NCBI RefSeq assembly: GCF_014201875.1
Contig: NZ_JACHFL010000004.1
Coordinates: 350,222-414,221, forward strand
DNA length: 64,000 bases
Reading direction: 5' to 3'
Source: Deinococcus humi
GTDB taxonomy: Bacteria; Deinococcota; Deinococci; Deinococcales; Deinococcaceae
In this document: piece by piece, positions 25,599 through 34,927 of the stretch
Numbering within the stretch: position 1 is the stretch's first letter
Layout: each line of letters begins with the position of its first letter
The notes under the pieces: generated by a model
What the model was told of the DNA's origin: nothing
The model's database searches: none
What the model saw: the letters and a program-made list of their open reading frames with translations, nothing else
Translations under genes and position numbers: made by a program

Positions 25599-26384
25599 AT
25601 GTTCAAAATCAGAAAAGCCCATCTGCTCACCTCCCTGTCGTTGTCGCTCCTGTTGACTGGTGGTCTGGCGCACGCCACCGACCTGGCGCAGATCAAGCAG
25701 AAAGGCGTGATGACAGTCGCCATGTCCGGCGAGTATCCGCCCTTCTCGCAGCCTTCCCTCAAGGGTGGCCTGGAAGGCTTCGATGTCGACGTAGCCAATG
25801 AACTGGGCAAGCGCCTGGGCGTCAAGGTCAACGTCGTCAAGACCGAATTTCCCTCGATCATTGCCGGCATTCAGGCAGGCGTCTTCGATCTGGCCGTGGC
25901 CTCTCAGAGCAAGACCCCCGAGCGTGCCAAAGCCGTGGACTTCTCTGAAGAGCCGTACTACTACGACGGCGTGCAGCTCTTCGCGCCCCTCTCGTCCAAG
26001 GCCACCAGCCTGGCGTCGCTCAAGGGGCAGCCTGTCGGCGTTGCCCTGGGGACGATTTTCGAAAAGGCCCTGAAGGACAAGGGCCACGACAAGATCGTGA
26101 GCTACTCCGGTGAGCAGGAAGGGTTTCTGGCCCTGGGCGCCGGGCGGGTGCAGGCCTTCCTGACCGAGAAATCAGTGGGGGCTGTCGCTATCAAAAACGG
26201 CATCAAGATGAAGCCGATTGGACCTGTCCTGCTTAGCGACGAGACCTACGTAACCTTCGCCAAGAACTCGCCGGCCCTGGCCGCAGCAGTGAACAAAGCT
26301 CTGGACGACATGCGGGCCGACGGCACCCTGAAGAAGATCTCGCAGAAGTGGGTGGGCCTGGACATCAGCGTGCCGGCAAAATAA
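25599..26384 (+). CDS. amino-acid ABC transporter substrate-binding protein
   Basis: 261 residues, family 3 periplasmic binding protein. The N-terminus has a signal peptide (residues 1-26, ending GGLAHA). The mature protein shows the usual markers: GVMTVAMSGEYPPFS, then EGFDVDVANELGKRLG, a helix AGIQAGVFDLAVAS and TPERAKAVDFSEEPYYYDG. It should capture polar amino acids outside the membrane. AGGAGG precedes the start. The permease follows 29 bases later. Placement after the cyanophycin operon makes arginine or aspartate attractive ligands, but that is only inference. Confidence 0.88.
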   Translation: MFKIRKAHLLTSLSLSLLLTGGLAHATDLAQIKQKGVMTVAMSGEYPPFSQPSLKGGLEGFDVDVANELGKRLGVKVNVVKTEFPSIIAGIQAGVFDLAVASQSKTPERAKAVDFSEEPYYYDGVQLFAPLSSKATSLASLKGQPVGVALGTIFEKALKDKGHDKIVSYSGEQEGFLALGAGRVQAFLTEKSVGAVAIKNGIKMKPIGPVLLSDETYVTFAKNSPALAAAVNKALDDMRADGTLKKISQKWVGLDISVPAK

Positions 26385-26413
26385 TGCTTCGAGTCAAGGT
26401 CTGGCACTAAGCC

Positions 26414-27079
26414 GTGGACGTCCTGCTCAACCCGGATGTGCTGAACAGCCTGTGGCTGGGCACCCGTATTACGCTGGCCCTGACGGTGCTGGCGAGTGTG
26501 GGGGGCCTGGTTTTGGGTTTGCTGGCGGCAATTGCCAAATCCTCGCGGATAACCGTGCTGCGGCTGCTGGCGATCATTTACATTGAGGTATTTCGCGGCA
26601 CGCCGTTGCTCGTGCAGCTTTTCTTCCTGTATTTCGCCCTGCCGCAGTTGACTGGTGTCACCTTGCCCGCCTTCACCACCGCTGCGATTGGCCTGAGCCT
26701 GTTTGCGGGTGCGTATACCGCCGAGATCGTGCGCGGCAGCCTGAACGCCGTGGCTGCCGGGCAGCGGGAAGCAGCCACGGCCCTGGGGCTCAAACCCCTT
26801 CAGGTGCTGACCGAAGTGCAACTGCCGCAGGCCACCCGCATTGCCCTGCCCGCCCTTGGCAACCAATTTATTGGCCTGCTGAAGGACTCCAGTCTCGCGT
26901 CGGTGATCACTGTGACCGAGTTGCTGCTCAGCACGCGCGGCCTAGTGGCGGCTACGTTTCAGCCAGTGGCCCTGTATGCGGCCACAGGTCTGATCTACTT
27001 CTTGCTGTCCAATGTGGCTTCGCGGCTGTTTGCGGTGCTGGAGTACCGGCTCAACCGTCCCTACCGCTCAGTCTCCTGA
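26414..27079 (+). CDS. amino-acid ABC transporter permease (HisM type)
   Basis: 221 residues from a GTG, with about five membrane segments. The EAA loop that contacts the ATPase is visible (EIVRGSLNAVAAGQREAATA). The N-terminal helix and the YIEVFRGTPLLVQLFF segment are typical of polar amino-acid permeases. It pairs with the binding protein just upstream. No ATP-binding subunit gene follows; it must be encoded elsewhere or shared with another system. Confidence 0.88.
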   Translation: MDVLLNPDVLNSLWLGTRITLALTVLASVGGLVLGLLAAIAKSSRITVLRLLAIIYIEVFRGTPLLVQLFFLYFALPQLTGVTLPAFTTAAIGLSLFAGAYTAEIVRGSLNAVAAGQREAATALGLKPLQVLTEVQLPQATRIALPALGNQFIGLLKDSSLASVITVTELLLSTRGLVAATFQPVALYAATGLIYFLLSNVASRLFAVLEYRLNRPYRSVS

Positions 27080-27491
27080 ACTGCGAGACATATGTGGTGG
27101 GATCCGGCCATGATGTCACTGGTTCTGGTGGAGAGGGCTTAGCCCGGCGTCCGCACCCGCCCGGTAAAGCGATTTGCTTGCATCAAATGCATCCGTTTCA
27201 TCACAAGAAGGCGCGAGTTGGCTAAGGGGGCGCGTGTGACTTTTTCTGCCGGTCATCACTGTTTAAACCATCATTTACTGGCCGCTAACATGCTTAAAAC
27301 GAACCATATGATCCTTATATTTGGCGACACAGCATGACTAATGATGCGTCTTATTCTGTTCAAAGATGAGCCTGGATTGACTCTTAAGCAGAAATAACCC
27401 TGTGACTAAGAGTGACTGGAGAGCGGCAGTGACGCCGCTCTCCAATCACATCAGCTCCACCTGTTTTAACATCACGTGATACGTGAATTCT
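27080..27491. other. intergenic region between convergent genes
   Basis: About 410 bases, with a stretch near 27240-27400 of noticeably lower GC than its surroundings. No gene was recognised. Besides the strong hairpin listed separately, a weaker seven-base inverted repeat pairs ACTCTTA (27380-27386) with TAAGAGT (27407-27413). Confidence 0.5.
27417..27444. terminator. hairpin terminator between convergent genes
   Basis: An 11-base-pair perfect stem (TGGAGAGCGGC / GCCGCTCTCCA) encloses AGTGAC. No long T run follows on either strand. It lies between the amino-acid permease gene and the convergent FRG-domain gene and may serve both. Confidence 0.65.
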
Positions 27492-28379
27492 CTATTCCTC
27501 TCTATGCCTGCGGTCCTCTGGAGTCAGAGCATCCTCGTGGGATGCACTTTCCTCGGGACGCTGCCGGTAATAGCGGCGTAGCCACTGGCTCAGACCATTG
27601 AGGTCTGGGAACAGCGTACGTTCAGTGATGTTGAATTGATCCAGTCGATCACGGATTTCCCATTTCATTTCCTGTGCCACAACCACCCGCCGTGCCAGAT
27701 TGATTTGCTGTTGTAACCAATGTTCGGGCGTCATGTCAGGGTTCGACAGCAGGGCAAACAGCGCCGACTGTTGGACGATCCGCTGGTCAATCGATGGGGG
27801 TTCCAGCAGCAGCAGGAAAGGCTTTCCGTGCTGGCCTTCCATCCGGTCCAGCCAGCCGATTTCGGCATCGAAAGGTAATGTGGCCTCAGCGTTCTCCCCA
27901 CTGAAGCCCCCCAGCATCTCTGTGGTAAAAACGCTGCTGCCCTCTCGCTCTAAGAGGCTCTGCAACTCTTCTGGAAGCTCAGCAGCTGTGGTGGCTGGAT
28001 CAAGCATCCAGACCACGCCATCCTCATCATCATGGCGTTCGTCACTGGTTGCAAAATGCAGGGCAACCAGCGGTGAATACGTCCAGTCCAGTAAGCGGGT
28101 GGGCAGGCCATGATGTTGCCCCAGCGCCAGCCAGGACCACAACTGACGCTGGGGCGGTACGGTGGCAAGCGCGTACTTGCGAAAGGCGCGGATCAGATGT
28201 CGCTCAATGTCGCGCGGGGTGCTGGAGAGGCGTTGCAATGAGGTGGTCAGAGGCGCTGTGGTGCCCTGTCCCCGGAAGATGTAAGGAGAGCGGAAGCGCC
28301 GCAATTCTGAATTCCAGGTGTTGTGCTGCAATGCGCTCAGCAGCTCTTCCCAGGTCTCAGGACGCTGATTGGTGGTCAT
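27492..28379 (-). CDS. FRG-domain protein
   Basis: 295 residues from the ATG at 28379, preceded on its strand by AAGGAGAG; a longer frame to 28508 lacks a ribosome site. The FRG domain is clear: YIFRGQG at residues 34-40 and the conserved block QHHGLPTRLLDWTYSPLVAL, named for the family's F-R-G motif. A helical C-terminal half with many charged residues follows. FRG proteins are widespread in bacteria and often lie near mobile DNA or defence loci; their biochemistry is not established. This one appears as a single gene with no recognisable partner. Confidence 0.85.
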   Translation of the reverse strand: MTTNQRPETWEELLSALQHNTWNSELRRFRSPYIFRGQGTTAPLTTSLQRLSSTPRDIERHLIRAFRKYALATVPPQRQLWSWLALGQHHGLPTRLLDWTYSPLVALHFATSDERHDDEDGVVWMLDPATTAAELPEELQSLLEREGSSVFTTEMLGGFSGENAEATLPFDAEIGWLDRMEGQHGKPFLLLLEPPSIDQRIVQQSALFALLSNPDMTPEHWLQQQINLARRVVVAQEMKWEIRDRLDQFNITERTLFPDLNGLSQWLRRYYRQRPEESASHEDALTPEDRRHREE

Positions 28380-28643
28380 GTCTCTCCTTGTCAAAGCGGC
28401 TTGGAGACGCCAGAGACATGGAGCAGCACGCAAGTCCTTACATTCCGGATCTGCTTTGCTCAGGCCTTGGCAGTGCCCTCTTAAAGTCTGAAGCGCGTGG
28501 GGTCTCAATCTTCATCCGGTGCGCTACAGGCGATAGGGTCTAGCGGGTAGTGGCCAGAGCCTTCTCCCGAGGAGTGTAGGGTCGTGGCGGCTGGAGTACC
28601 AACGCCCCCGGTGCTGAGGAGAAGATTCCTTCACAGGCGACGC

Positions 28644-29555
28644 TTAGCCGTTGACTACGTCCCCACCGTTGGGGTGCAGCACCTGACCACTGATATAGCT
28701 GCTGTCCTCGGAAGCCAGGAACACGTAGCTGGGCGCAACCTCGGCGGGCTGGCCGGGACGTCCCAGTGGCGTGTCCTGGCCGTGCTCGCCCACCCGTTCG
28801 CGGTCAAAGGTACTGGGGATCAGCGGTGTCCAGATGGGGCCAGGAGCCACCGCATTGACGCGGATGCCCTGTTCGGCGAGGTTCTGCGAGAGACTGCGCG
28901 TGAAGGCCACAATCGCGCCCTTGGTGCTGGAGTAATCAAGCAGTTGTGGGCTGCCCTTGTAGGCCGTAATGCTGGTGGAGTTCACGATGCAGTCCCCTTT
29001 TTGCAGGTGCGGCATGGCGGCCTGCGTCAGGTAGAACATGCTGAAAATGTTGGTGCGGAAGGTCCGTTCCAGTTGTTCAGGGCTGATTTCCGTGATCTTT
29101 TCCCGTGGGTGTTGCTCAGCGGCATTGTTGACCAAGACGTTCAGACCGCCGAGTTCCTGCACAACCTGCTTCACAGCGTCCTGACAAAACTGCACGTCTC
29201 CGATATCCCCAGCAATGCACAGGCCCCGGCGCCCCTCGGCCTGCACCATTTCAAGGGTGGCCTGAGCGTCCTCGTGCTCGTCGAGATACACGATGGCCAC
29301 GTCCGCGCCTTCACGTGCGAAATGCACCGCAACAGCTCGCCCAATGCCGCTGTCGCCGCCTGTGATCAGCGCTACCTTCCCTTTCAGCTTGTCGCTTCCC
29401 TTGTAGTCGTCGCGGATCACAACGGGTGTCAGGCTCATCTCGGCCTCGCTGCCCGGCTCCTTCTGCTGTGTTTCCGCTGGGACCTGCTGTGGCATCTCCT
29501 GGGTAGAAGCCGTTTCAGGCTGTGCATTCTGACTGGACTTTTCTTCGTTTGTCAT
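28644..29555 (-). CDS. short-chain dehydrogenase (general stress protein 39 / YhdF-like)
   Basis: 303 residues. A disordered, glutamine/glutamate-rich leader (1-45) precedes a Rossmann domain. The cofactor motif GGDSGIG is at 66-72, NNAA at 143-146, and the catalytic set is S194, Y208 and K212 (YSSTK). The PVVIRDDYKGSDKLKGK segment before the fold is typical of the stress-induced subgroup of Bacillus GSP39 and YhdF, predicted NAD(P)-dependent dehydrogenases of unsettled substrate. It is oriented away from the methylesterase gene and has its own upstream region of about 110 bases. Confidence 0.85.
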   Translation of the reverse strand: MTNEEKSSQNAQPETASTQEMPQQVPAETQQKEPGSEAEMSLTPVVIRDDYKGSDKLKGKVALITGGDSGIGRAVAVHFAREGADVAIVYLDEHEDAQATLEMVQAEGRRGLCIAGDIGDVQFCQDAVKQVVQELGGLNVLVNNAAEQHPREKITEISPEQLERTFRTNIFSMFYLTQAAMPHLQKGDCIVNSTSITAYKGSPQLLDYSSTKGAIVAFTRSLSQNLAEQGIRVNAVAPGPIWTPLIPSTFDRERVGEHGQDTPLGRPGQPAEVAPSYVFLASEDSSYISGQVLHPNGGDVVNG

Positions 29556-29667
29556 AAAAACTCCTCTGGTTCACAGTCATCGACAAAGCGCTGCTTTTCG
29601 GGAACCAGAATTTGCGGCGAGCTCGTCCTCTCGTCGTTCGTCCTGGGAATTACGCTTGGCAGGGGGA

Positions 29668-29880
29668 CTACAGCAGCTGCTGGAGTTCGTCGCTGGTGAT
29701 ATTCAGGTACACGCCATCATCCACGTGATCCACAACATTCAAGGGAATAAAGTGACGTTGCCCGTCCTCCATGGGAGTGGTCACCAGGTATTCGGATTCC
29801 ACGCTTTCGGCGTGCCCGTGGATAAAATCGTCAGCGCAGATAATGGGCAGTCCGGAGACCAGATCGTTATCGAGTTCCAT
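29668..29880 (-). CDS. small DUF2171/PRC-barrel-like protein
   Basis: 70 residues. The start has AAGGAAG at good spacing on its strand, which supports a real gene. The C-terminal segment HFIPLNVVDHVDDGVYLNI followed by TSDELQQLL resembles the small beta-barrel repeat of DUF2171/PRC-type proteins common in Deinococcus and other stress-tolerant bacteria. It lies next to the stress-type dehydrogenase on the same strand, about 110 bases upstream of it. The family match is by eye. Confidence 0.6.
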   Translation of the reverse strand: MELDNDLVSGLPIICADDFIHGHAESVESEYLVTTPMEDGQRHFIPLNVVDHVDDGVYLNITSDELQQLL

Positions 29881-30601
29881 AATGTCTTCCTTTCGCGCTT
29901 TAGCACGAGGTTCCTGGCACCAAGAGTCTCAGGGCAAAAGTCCAGGTTATAGGTGAGCAGGTCTGGGCGGGTCACTCGCATCGTCAATGTGGTCCTCCGC
30001 ACAGGCAGGCGGCTTATGGCGCGTGCTCTCAAAAACCATAAATGGAATTGTGGCTGTTCTCACAAGGGACTACGTGTACTGAAGCTTTGAGAGACCAGAA
30101 ACCTTCACGCGGACATCCAACAGCCACGTAAATTGGCTCGGTGTTAAAAGGTTTCCAGACCAGTGCCTCAAAATCGCCACTTTTGCTTCGAGAGCGCTTG
30201 AACAGAGGTCAGGATTTTGGAGAGTCACAATGAGAGGCGTTGATTATTGCGACAGAATGTGTAGCCCGTCCTCGACATTCCAGTTTGTGGCCTCCTCTCT
30301 CAGAGTGCTTGGGAAGATGGGCAGGAGCATGAGAGGAGAATGTTCGGTCCTAATGATGGGCTAATGACCTCCATCCATGGAGATTGGAAACGCTTTAGGC
30401 ACAGCACATATTGCAGGTGACAGGTGGCCTTGGGGCCAAAGACTATGGTTGGGTCGGCAGGAGTCCTCAAACACCTTTTTGGCAGATGACACCACGCCTG
30501 TGGGGTAAGAACAAGCGCTCAGTTGCTGGGTAGTCGTCTGAACACCTTCCCCTACGAGAGGGGGCAACCGCTGCCTGTTGCCTACCAGCATAGGATGGGG
30601 C
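29881..30601. other. long intergenic region without recognised gene
   Basis: About 720 bases between divergent genes. Composition is less GC-biased than in neighbouring genes. Several short open frames exist on both strands without ribosome sites or recognisable protein features. It should contain promoters for both flanking genes, but none was confidently identified. Confidence 0.45.
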
Positions 30602-31639
30602 ATGCTTCCCCACCGGCTCATCGTTATCGGCGCGTCTGCGGGGGGCACGGAACCGCTGCTCGAACTCGTGGCGGGGTTGCCCTGTGGCTTTCCTGCGGCG
30701 ATCTGCATCGTCACCCACATTCCCGCCCACAGTCCCAGCCGCCTGCCCGAGATTCTCAGCAACGCCGGACCTCTGCCTGCCTCCCACCCGCATGACGGAG
30801 AACCTGTTCGGCCTGGACGCATCTATTGCGCTCCGCCGGACAGCCATTTGCTTGTCGAAGAAGGTCACCTCGCCGTCAAGCGGGGGCCGCGAGAGAACCG
30901 CAACCGCCCTGCCATCGACGCCCTCTTCCGCTCCGCCGGTTACGGCGAGGGGCCCGGTGCCATCGGGGTGGTGCTGTCTGGGATGCTGGACGACGGCACC
31001 TCGGGGCTGTGGACCATCAAGCGCTTCGGCGGCACCACGATCGTGCAGGACCCTGCGGAGGCCGAATACGATTCCATGCCGCTCAGCGCCCTGAACCAGG
31101 TGGAGGTGGATCACGTCGTGCGCGCCCGCGATCTCGCCGCACTGCTCGTGCGCCTGGCGGCAGAACCGCTGCTGAAGGCTGAAGGAGGACGGGTCAGTGA
31201 CCATGATCGGCGGCGTGTTGAGGCAGAGATCAGCATTGCCATGTGCGGCCACGCCTTTCGCAAGGGCGTTATGGACTTCGGCCAGGTGACGCCACAAACC
31301 TGCCCGGAATGTGGTGGAGTGCTGGTCCAGATCAGGGAGGGCGGCTTTACCCGCTACCGCTGTCACACCGGACATGCCTATACCGCGGACACCCTGCTGA
31401 CCAGCGTGAGCGAGCACGTCGAGGAGACGCTGTGGCAGACGATGCGCACGCTGGAGGAAGCGACGTTGCTACTGGAGAACACCGGCGCGGAGTACCGGGA
31501 GAACGGCAACGCCCGCCTGGCGCAGGCCTACGCCCGCCGGGCCGGCGAGATGGAGGCGCGCAGCCGCGCGATCTTCGACTCGATTGTCTGGAGTAAGACG
31601 TTGAGCGCCCAGCGGATCAAACACGAAGAAGAGAAATAA
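30602..31639 (+). CDS. CheB-type protein-glutamate methylesterase with C-terminal zinc-ribbon-like region
   Basis: 345 residues from the ATG at 30602, with AGGATGGGG just upstream; a TTG eight codons earlier is possible. The catalytic triad of CheB is present: S12 in IGASAGG, H39 in VTHIPAHSPS, and D131 in LSGMLDDG. There is no receiver domain. After residue 200 comes a cysteine/histidine cluster (MCGHAF, CPECGG, CHTGHAY) that looks like a zinc ribbon, then a helical tail. Such stand-alone methylesterases probably act in non-chemotaxis signalling. The gene converges on the CheB-CheR fusion, with 16 bases between their stops. Confidence 0.82.
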   Translation: MLPHRLIVIGASAGGTEPLLELVAGLPCGFPAAICIVTHIPAHSPSRLPEILSNAGPLPASHPHDGEPVRPGRIYCAPPDSHLLVEEGHLAVKRGPRENRNRPAIDALFRSAGYGEGPGAIGVVLSGMLDDGTSGLWTIKRFGGTTIVQDPAEAEYDSMPLSALNQVEVDHVVRARDLAALLVRLAAEPLLKAEGGRVSDHDRRRVEAEISIAMCGHAFRKGVMDFGQVTPQTCPECGGVLVQIREGGFTRYRCHTGHAYTADTLLTSVSEHVEETLWQTMRTLEEATLLLENTGAEYRENGNARLAQAYARRAGEMEARSRAIFDSIVWSKTLSAQRIKHEEEK

Positions 31640-31655
31640 GCGCCCGTGCTGCGGA

Positions 31656-34600
31656 TCATTCCCCCTGCAAAGGGTCTTCCGCGTCGCCCGTAAACGTTTC
31701 GCCCGCCTGAGCCGCCCGCTGCATCACCGCCGTGATGTCCTCCAGCATCAGCAGATGCAGGGCGCGCGTTCCATCCAGGCCCAGCACCGGCCACGCCTCC
31801 ACCTTCGTCTTCTGCATGCCCACGCCAGGGGCGTTGAGATCGATGACGTACTGGGTCAGCGGTGTATCAGTCAGCACCATGTCCATGAGCCGCTCCCGCA
31901 GCTCCCACAGATCAAGCTGTCGGCGGCCAAGGTCGGCCAGTCGCTGCCCCCGGGCCTGCTCGGGCGACACTTGCAGCAGGCTGTACAGCGCCCGGTTGGC
32001 CGTCACCAGGCGCAGGTCGTCGTCGAACACCAGCGTTGGGATGAGGACGGCATTGAGCAGCGCTTCCGAGTACAGTTCCGAGTGATCCAGCCTCGCTTCC
32101 AGGGACTTGACGGCGTCGATGTTGGTAAAGGTCACGACGGCCCCGTCGATGAAGTTATCGGAGGTGCGATAGGGGGTGACGCGCATCAGGTGCCAGTGGC
32201 CCTCGGGGGTCTGAACCTGCGCCTCGAAGGGCAGCAGCGTTTCCAGCACCTGCGCCACGTGCCCCCCGAAGTCCACATCCCTGAGCCGCACGTTGATGTC
32301 ACCGATATGCCGCCCGATATCCGTCTGAAGCAGGTTGATGACCATGTCGATCTGGGGTGTGAAGCGCTTGATGCGCAGGTCGTTGCCCAGGAACAGGGTG
32401 GCAATTCCCGCGCTCTCCAGCAGGTTCTTCATGTCGCCCTGCGCCTGGGTCAGGTTTTGAATGATGCCCCGGTGTTCGGCGTTCGTGGTGATGAGTTCCT
32501 CATTGAGCGACTGGAGTTCCTCCTTGGAGGTCAGCAGTTCCTCGTTGGTGCTCTTGAGTTCCTCAATGGTTGTCTGGTACTCCTCGTTGGTGCTGCGCAG
32601 CTCCTCGGTGGAGATGATGTGTTCCTCGCTGGTCATCTGCAAGGTCTCGCGCAGGTGGTGCAGTTCCCGGGTCAGGGCCTGTACCTGATCCACCTGCTCG
32701 GGCGCGGCCTGGGCAGTGATTCCCTCGGCGGGCCGCTCCTGAAACGCGATCAGCAGCGTGTCCCCATCGGCCTGTCCCTCGGGGGGGTGGATGGGCTGCA
32801 CCGTCACGTCCAGGATGAAGGGCGCCCCCGCGTCACCATGCCCCACGTCGCGCAGCGTGACCGCGCGCCTCTCCTGAAGGACGCGGCGCATGGCGGTGGA
32901 GAGTTCGAAGCGCAGGCCGTCGCGGCTCATGTCCAGCACGTTGCTGATGCCGCCCATCCCGGAGGGCAACTCCAGGTAACGGCTGGTGCGCCCGTTCACG
33001 TACAGAATATCGCCCTGCGCGTTCACCACGACTGCCGCAGGTGCGTAGGTGGCCAGCAACAGGCGCTGCACATGCTGCGGCAAGGCATTGGCGTACACGG
33101 GCCGACCCTCCCGCACTGGCGGGGTCAGGGGACGGGGACTGCCCACGCCGCTCAGCAGCGCCTCGACGGGAAGAGCGCCCGCAGCGCCCGGCCCGCGCCG
33201 GTAGATGCGCCAGCGGGACTCGACGGCCTCGAACTTCTCGTCGGACGGCCCGATGGTCTCGCTTGCCCCCAGAAACAGCAGCGCTCCTGGCCTGAGCGCG
33301 TAGTGGAAGACGGACAGGACCCGCTTTTGCAGTTCGGAATTCAGGTAGATCAGCATGTTGCGGCAGCACAGCAGATCCAGCGCAGTGAAGGGCGGGTCTC
33401 CAAAGGTGTTGTGCCGGGCAAACACAATCATGTCGCGGATCAGGTTGCTGATCTGGTAGCCGTCGCCGGTCTCGGTGAAGTACTGCTTGAGTCGCTCGGG
33501 GGTGACGTTCTGCTTGATGGAGCGGGGATACAGGCCCAGCCGGGCCTTCTCGATGGACCGTGGGTCGATGTCGGTGGCGAACACCTGCACCGCCGTCGGC
33601 CCCGCCCAGCCCGGTTCTTGGGTCAGCTCGTGCAGGACGATGGCGAGGCTGTACGCCTCCTCGCCGCTGGCGCAGCCCACGACCCAGGCCCGAATCGCCT
33701 CACCTTCCCGGCCAGGCCGGGTGAGAGAGTCTCGCAGGTGGTTTTTGAGGTGCTCGAATGCCTCGGGGTCGCGGAAGAAGCTCGTCACATTGATGGTGAG
33801 GTCGTCGAACAGCGCGTCGATCTCGTCGGGGTGCCGCTTGAGGTACTGGAGGTACTGCGGCAGGGTGACCAGCCGCTGGCCCTGCATGCGCCGGTCGACG
33901 CGGCGCAGCAGGGTGGCCACCTTGTAGCGGCTGAAGTCCTGCCCGCTGCGCTCCCGGACGAGGTGCAGGATCTTCTGAAGGTCTGCGGTGGACACGGCCC
34001 CCGGGTCACTTTGCAGCAGGCGTGTACGCGTGACCAGCTCGTGCAGCCGGGGCGCAAGCTCGGCGGGCGGCAGAACTTCAAGGACCACGCCGGTGGCGAT
34101 GGCATTCGTGGGCATGGCCGGGTAGTCGGCGCTGGCGGGATCCTGCGCCAGCACCAGTCCGAGGTTCTCGCTGACCGCCCGGACACCCTGCTGGCCGTCG
34201 TCGCCCATGCCTGACAGGATTACCGCCACCGCGCGTTTGCCCTGGTCGGCGGCGAGGCTGCTGAGGAACGCGTCAATGGTGCGTCCCTGCGCCGTCTCCA
34301 GGTCGCGCAGCAGCAGCGTGCCGTTCATGATTGCGGGGCTGAACCCGCCGGGAGCGACATAGACATGGTCCGGCTCTACCCGCATGCCCTCCTCTATCTC
34401 CACAACGGGGAGGGAGGTGCAGCGGCGCAGCAGGTCCGGCATCAGGCTCTCGCCGTTTGGACTGAGGTGCGCCACCACCACGAACGCCAGGGCGCCGCCC
34501 AGCGGTAAGCCCAGGAAAAACCGCTCGTAGCCGTCGAGCGCGCCCGCCGACCCGCCGATGCCAACCACCGCCGAGAGTTGCGGCGGGGTGGGCGCGACTT

Positions 34601-34667
34601 CGGAGCCGCCGGACGTGGATGAACTGGACTGAACGGGGCGGGGCGGGTGGCGCTGGTCGTCTGACAT
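31656..34667 (-). CDS. CheB-CheR-PAS fusion signalling protein
   Basis: 1003 residues, soluble. A CheB methylesterase domain (about 30-215) has S40 in GIGGSAGA, H67 in VAHLSP and D157 in SGMGDDG. A CheR methyltransferase domain (about 220-490) has WVVGCASGEEAYSLAI, FATDIDP and LLCCRNMLIYL. Then come a PAS region, a long coiled coil (about 655-745) rich in STNEEYQTTIEELKSTNEE-type heptads, and two further PAS-like domains at about 750-870 and 880-990. No kinase domain is attached. It lies divergent from a PAS kinase gene, 260 bases apart, and the pair probably works together. Confidence 0.88.
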   Translation of the reverse strand: MSDDQRHPPRPVQSSSSTSGGSEVAPTPPQLSAVVGIGGSAGALDGYERFFLGLPLGGALAFVVVAHLSPNGESLMPDLLRRCTSLPVVEIEEGMRVEPDHVYVAPGGFSPAIMNGTLLLRDLETAQGRTIDAFLSSLAADQGKRAVAVILSGMGDDGQQGVRAVSENLGLVLAQDPASADYPAMPTNAIATGVVLEVLPPAELAPRLHELVTRTRLLQSDPGAVSTADLQKILHLVRERSGQDFSRYKVATLLRRVDRRMQGQRLVTLPQYLQYLKRHPDEIDALFDDLTINVTSFFRDPEAFEHLKNHLRDSLTRPGREGEAIRAWVVGCASGEEAYSLAIVLHELTQEPGWAGPTAVQVFATDIDPRSIEKARLGLYPRSIKQNVTPERLKQYFTETGDGYQISNLIRDMIVFARHNTFGDPPFTALDLLCCRNMLIYLNSELQKRVLSVFHYALRPGALLFLGASETIGPSDEKFEAVESRWRIYRRGPGAAGALPVEALLSGVGSPRPLTPPVREGRPVYANALPQHVQRLLLATYAPAAVVVNAQGDILYVNGRTSRYLELPSGMGGISNVLDMSRDGLRFELSTAMRRVLQERRAVTLRDVGHGDAGAPFILDVTVQPIHPPEGQADGDTLLIAFQERPAEGITAQAAPEQVDQVQALTRELHHLRETLQMTSEEHIISTEELRSTNEEYQTTIEELKSTNEELLTSKEELQSLNEELITTNAEHRGIIQNLTQAQGDMKNLLESAGIATLFLGNDLRIKRFTPQIDMVINLLQTDIGRHIGDINVRLRDVDFGGHVAQVLETLLPFEAQVQTPEGHWHLMRVTPYRTSDNFIDGAVVTFTNIDAVKSLEARLDHSELYSEALLNAVLIPTLVFDDDLRLVTANRALYSLLQVSPEQARGQRLADLGRRQLDLWELRERLMDMVLTDTPLTQYVIDLNAPGVGMQKTKVEAWPVLGLDGTRALHLLMLEDITAVMQRAAQAGETFTGDAEDPLQGE

Positions 34668-34927
34668 GGATTCCTCTGGAGCCTGGCAGACGAGAAGGAG
34701 TGTCGGCCTGGGCGATCACTCTAGCGTTCACGGCTGACAGGAACCGTGCCTGGGTGCTGTGCCCCAGAGAAAAACGGGCGATTCAACCCGGCCTCTCGGA
34801 CGCCAACGGCGCAGAGCAGGTCCCTGCCCAGGGCACGCGGGCTGATATAGTCGCCGGTACCCCCCTCCTGCATGGCCTGAGCAGCGTCTCTGCGGAGCCG
34901 GACCGCGCCTGTTTCCCTGGAGACTCC

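Noticed and set aside
28380..28543. N-terminal extension of the FRG protein or plus-strand gene
   Set aside because: The ATG at 28379 has a strong ribosome site. Upstream codons lack one and read as atypical cysteine-rich sequence.
31755..34214. 819-codon plus-strand open frame opposite the CheB-CheR-PAS gene
   Set aside because: The opposite strand has clear catalytic motifs of three families. This frame shows only H, Q, G and V shadow composition.
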